Shown: piece by piece, positions 63,146 through 64,000 of the stretch | Numbering within the stretch: position 1 is the stretch's first letter | How the letters are laid out: each line of letters opens with the position of its first letter | Origin: Amycolatopsis vastitatis | GTDB lineage: Bacteria; Actinomycetota; Actinomycetes; Mycobacteriales; Pseudonocardiaceae | Length of the DNA: 64,000 nucleotides | Direction: 5' to 3' | Assembly (NCBI RefSeq): GCF_002234595.1 | Contig: NZ_NMUL01000023.1 | Location: 347,807-411,806, forward strand | Made by a program: the position numbers and the translations under genes | The notes under the pieces: generated by a model | What the model was told of the DNA's origin: nothing | Database searches by the model: none | The model's input: the letters and a program-made list of their open reading frames with translations, nothing else

Positions 63146-63991
63146 ATGCGGGCGCTGCGAGTGGTCGGACTGCACGAGGACGGGAAGTCCATCGTGCTCG
63201 AAGACCCGGCGAGCCGTACTCGCTTCCTGCTCCCGGCTGATGAGCGACTGCGCGCGGCGGCGCGGGGTGACATCACCCGCCTCGGCCAGATCGAAATCGA
63301 GTTGGAGAGCCAGATGCGGCCACGCGAGATCCAGCAGCGCATCCGGGCCGGCGAGTCCGTCGAACAGGTCGCCGCGAGCGCCGGCGTCTCGACGCAGCGC
63401 GTCGAGCGCTACGCCTACCCGGTCCTGCTCGAGCGGTCCCGAACCGCCGAGCTGGCGCAGAGCGCCCACCCGGTCCGCGAAGACGGCCCCGACGTGCAGA
63501 CGCTCGGCGAGGTCGTCGCGCACGGCTTCGGCGTCCGCGGCCACGACTACTCCCAGGCCACCTGGGACTCCTGGAAGGGCGACGACGGCCGCTGGGTCGT
63601 CGTGCTGCAGTGGAAGGCCGGTCGGTCGGACAACCGTGCGCACTGGGCGTTCTCGCCGGGGGCGCACGGCGGCACGGTCACGGCGCTGGACGAGAACGCC
63701 GAGGTCCTGCTCGACCCGAACGCCTACCGCCCGCCCCGCACGGTCCGCGCCCTCGACCCGGCCCGCGAAGCGGAGTTCCAGCCGACGCTGGATTCGGTGG
63801 TCCCGGAGCGCGCCGAGCTGCCGTCCGCCGAGCCGGACCCGGACGACGACACCCGCGAGATCCCACGCGTCCCGGCGGACCCGGAAGAGGACACGGCGGT
63901 GCCCGAGCCGCGGCCGAAGACCAAGAAGAACCACCCGATCGTGCCGTCCTGGGAGGACGTGCTGCTCGGGGTCCGCTCCCAGCGCGGCTGA
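63146..63991 (+). CDS. sepH: Cell-division regulator SepH
   Basis: 281 residues. N-terminal DUF3071 domain (RALRVVGLHEDGKSIVLED, RFLLPADERLRAAARGD), a helix-turn-helix about 63-90 (SVEQVAASAGVSTQRVERYA), the HDYSQATWDSWKGDDGRW and WAFSPG segments, then a disordered acidic C-terminus ending in EDVLLGVRSQRG, the conserved tail. SepH stabilises FtsZ filaments in Streptomyces and mycobacteria. ATG with GGGGAGG upstream; window ends nine bases later. Confidence 0.93.
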   Translation: MRALRVVGLHEDGKSIVLEDPASRTRFLLPADERLRAAARGDITRLGQIEIELESQMRPREIQQRIRAGESVEQVAASAGVSTQRVERYAYPVLLERSRTAELAQSAHPVREDGPDVQTLGEVVAHGFGVRGHDYSQATWDSWKGDDGRWVVVLQWKAGRSDNRAHWAFSPGAHGGTVTALDENAEVLLDPNAYRPPRTVRALDPAREAEFQPTLDSVVPERAELPSAEPDPDDDTREIPRVPADPEEDTAVPEPRPKTKKNHPIVPSWEDVLLGVRSQRG

Positions 63992-64000
63992 GCCTCAAAC

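Overview
The window looks like chromosomal core and near-core DNA of a high-GC actinomycete of the Pseudonocardiaceae, most likely Amycolatopsis or a close relative. The evidence is very high GC in third codon positions, many GTG and TTG starts with GTGA/ATGA stop-start overlaps, a mycothiol-dependent formaldehyde dehydrogenase (10890-11987), the actinobacterial division protein SepH (63146-63991), an ECF41 sigma factor, and separate type-II and actinobacterial citrate synthases. The genus is inferred from sequence style and gene content only. I see no rRNA, tRNA, IS element, prophage or CRISPR array.

Layout, 0-16 kb: end of an acyl-CoA synthetase; a sugar-type ABC uptake operon without its ATPase (1665-4659); a small membrane protein; a Tat-exported metallophosphoesterase behind a PHO-box-like repeat; a hotdog thioesterase; a secreted C39-type peptidase; an ECF41 sigma factor divergent from its usual carboxymuconolactone-decarboxylase partner; a 7Fe ferredoxin divergent from mscR; and a flavoprotein oxidase / TetR / GlpD group sharing one palindromic operator.

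16-37 kb: an XRE regulator, membrane protein and Na+-efflux-like ABC operon; photolyase; citrate synthase gltA; PfkB kinase; TetR and acyl-CoA dehydrogenase; a secreted protein of unknown function divergent from an ECF sigma factor that is translationally coupled to a membrane-anchored Rieske protein (26911-28085, the most interesting system here); a Uma2-type protein; amidohydrolase; aldose epimerase; a TetR with two tandem metallo-beta-lactamase-fold hydrolases; lipoproteins; an MFS exporter; and pdxH.

37-47 kb is a nitrogen-flavoured block: an NCS1 permease with a cysteine-rich tail behind GlnR-box-like sites, a TetR, a secreted lipase, a full ureABCFGD operon without ureE, and citrate synthase 2. 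47-64 kb holds a hydrolase/TetR pair, an ABC exporter coupled to a NarL-type two-component system, a serine hydrolase, serC, a GT87 mannosyltransferase-like protein, a MacB-like ABC operon with a repeat-bearing lipoprotein divergent from an OmpR-type two-component system, and sepH.

Between genes there are many perfect GC-rich inverted repeats at convergent gene ends. There are also two dispersed copies of a composite palindromic element (16444-16526 and 36296-36380), and a six-unit inverted array (52112-52258).
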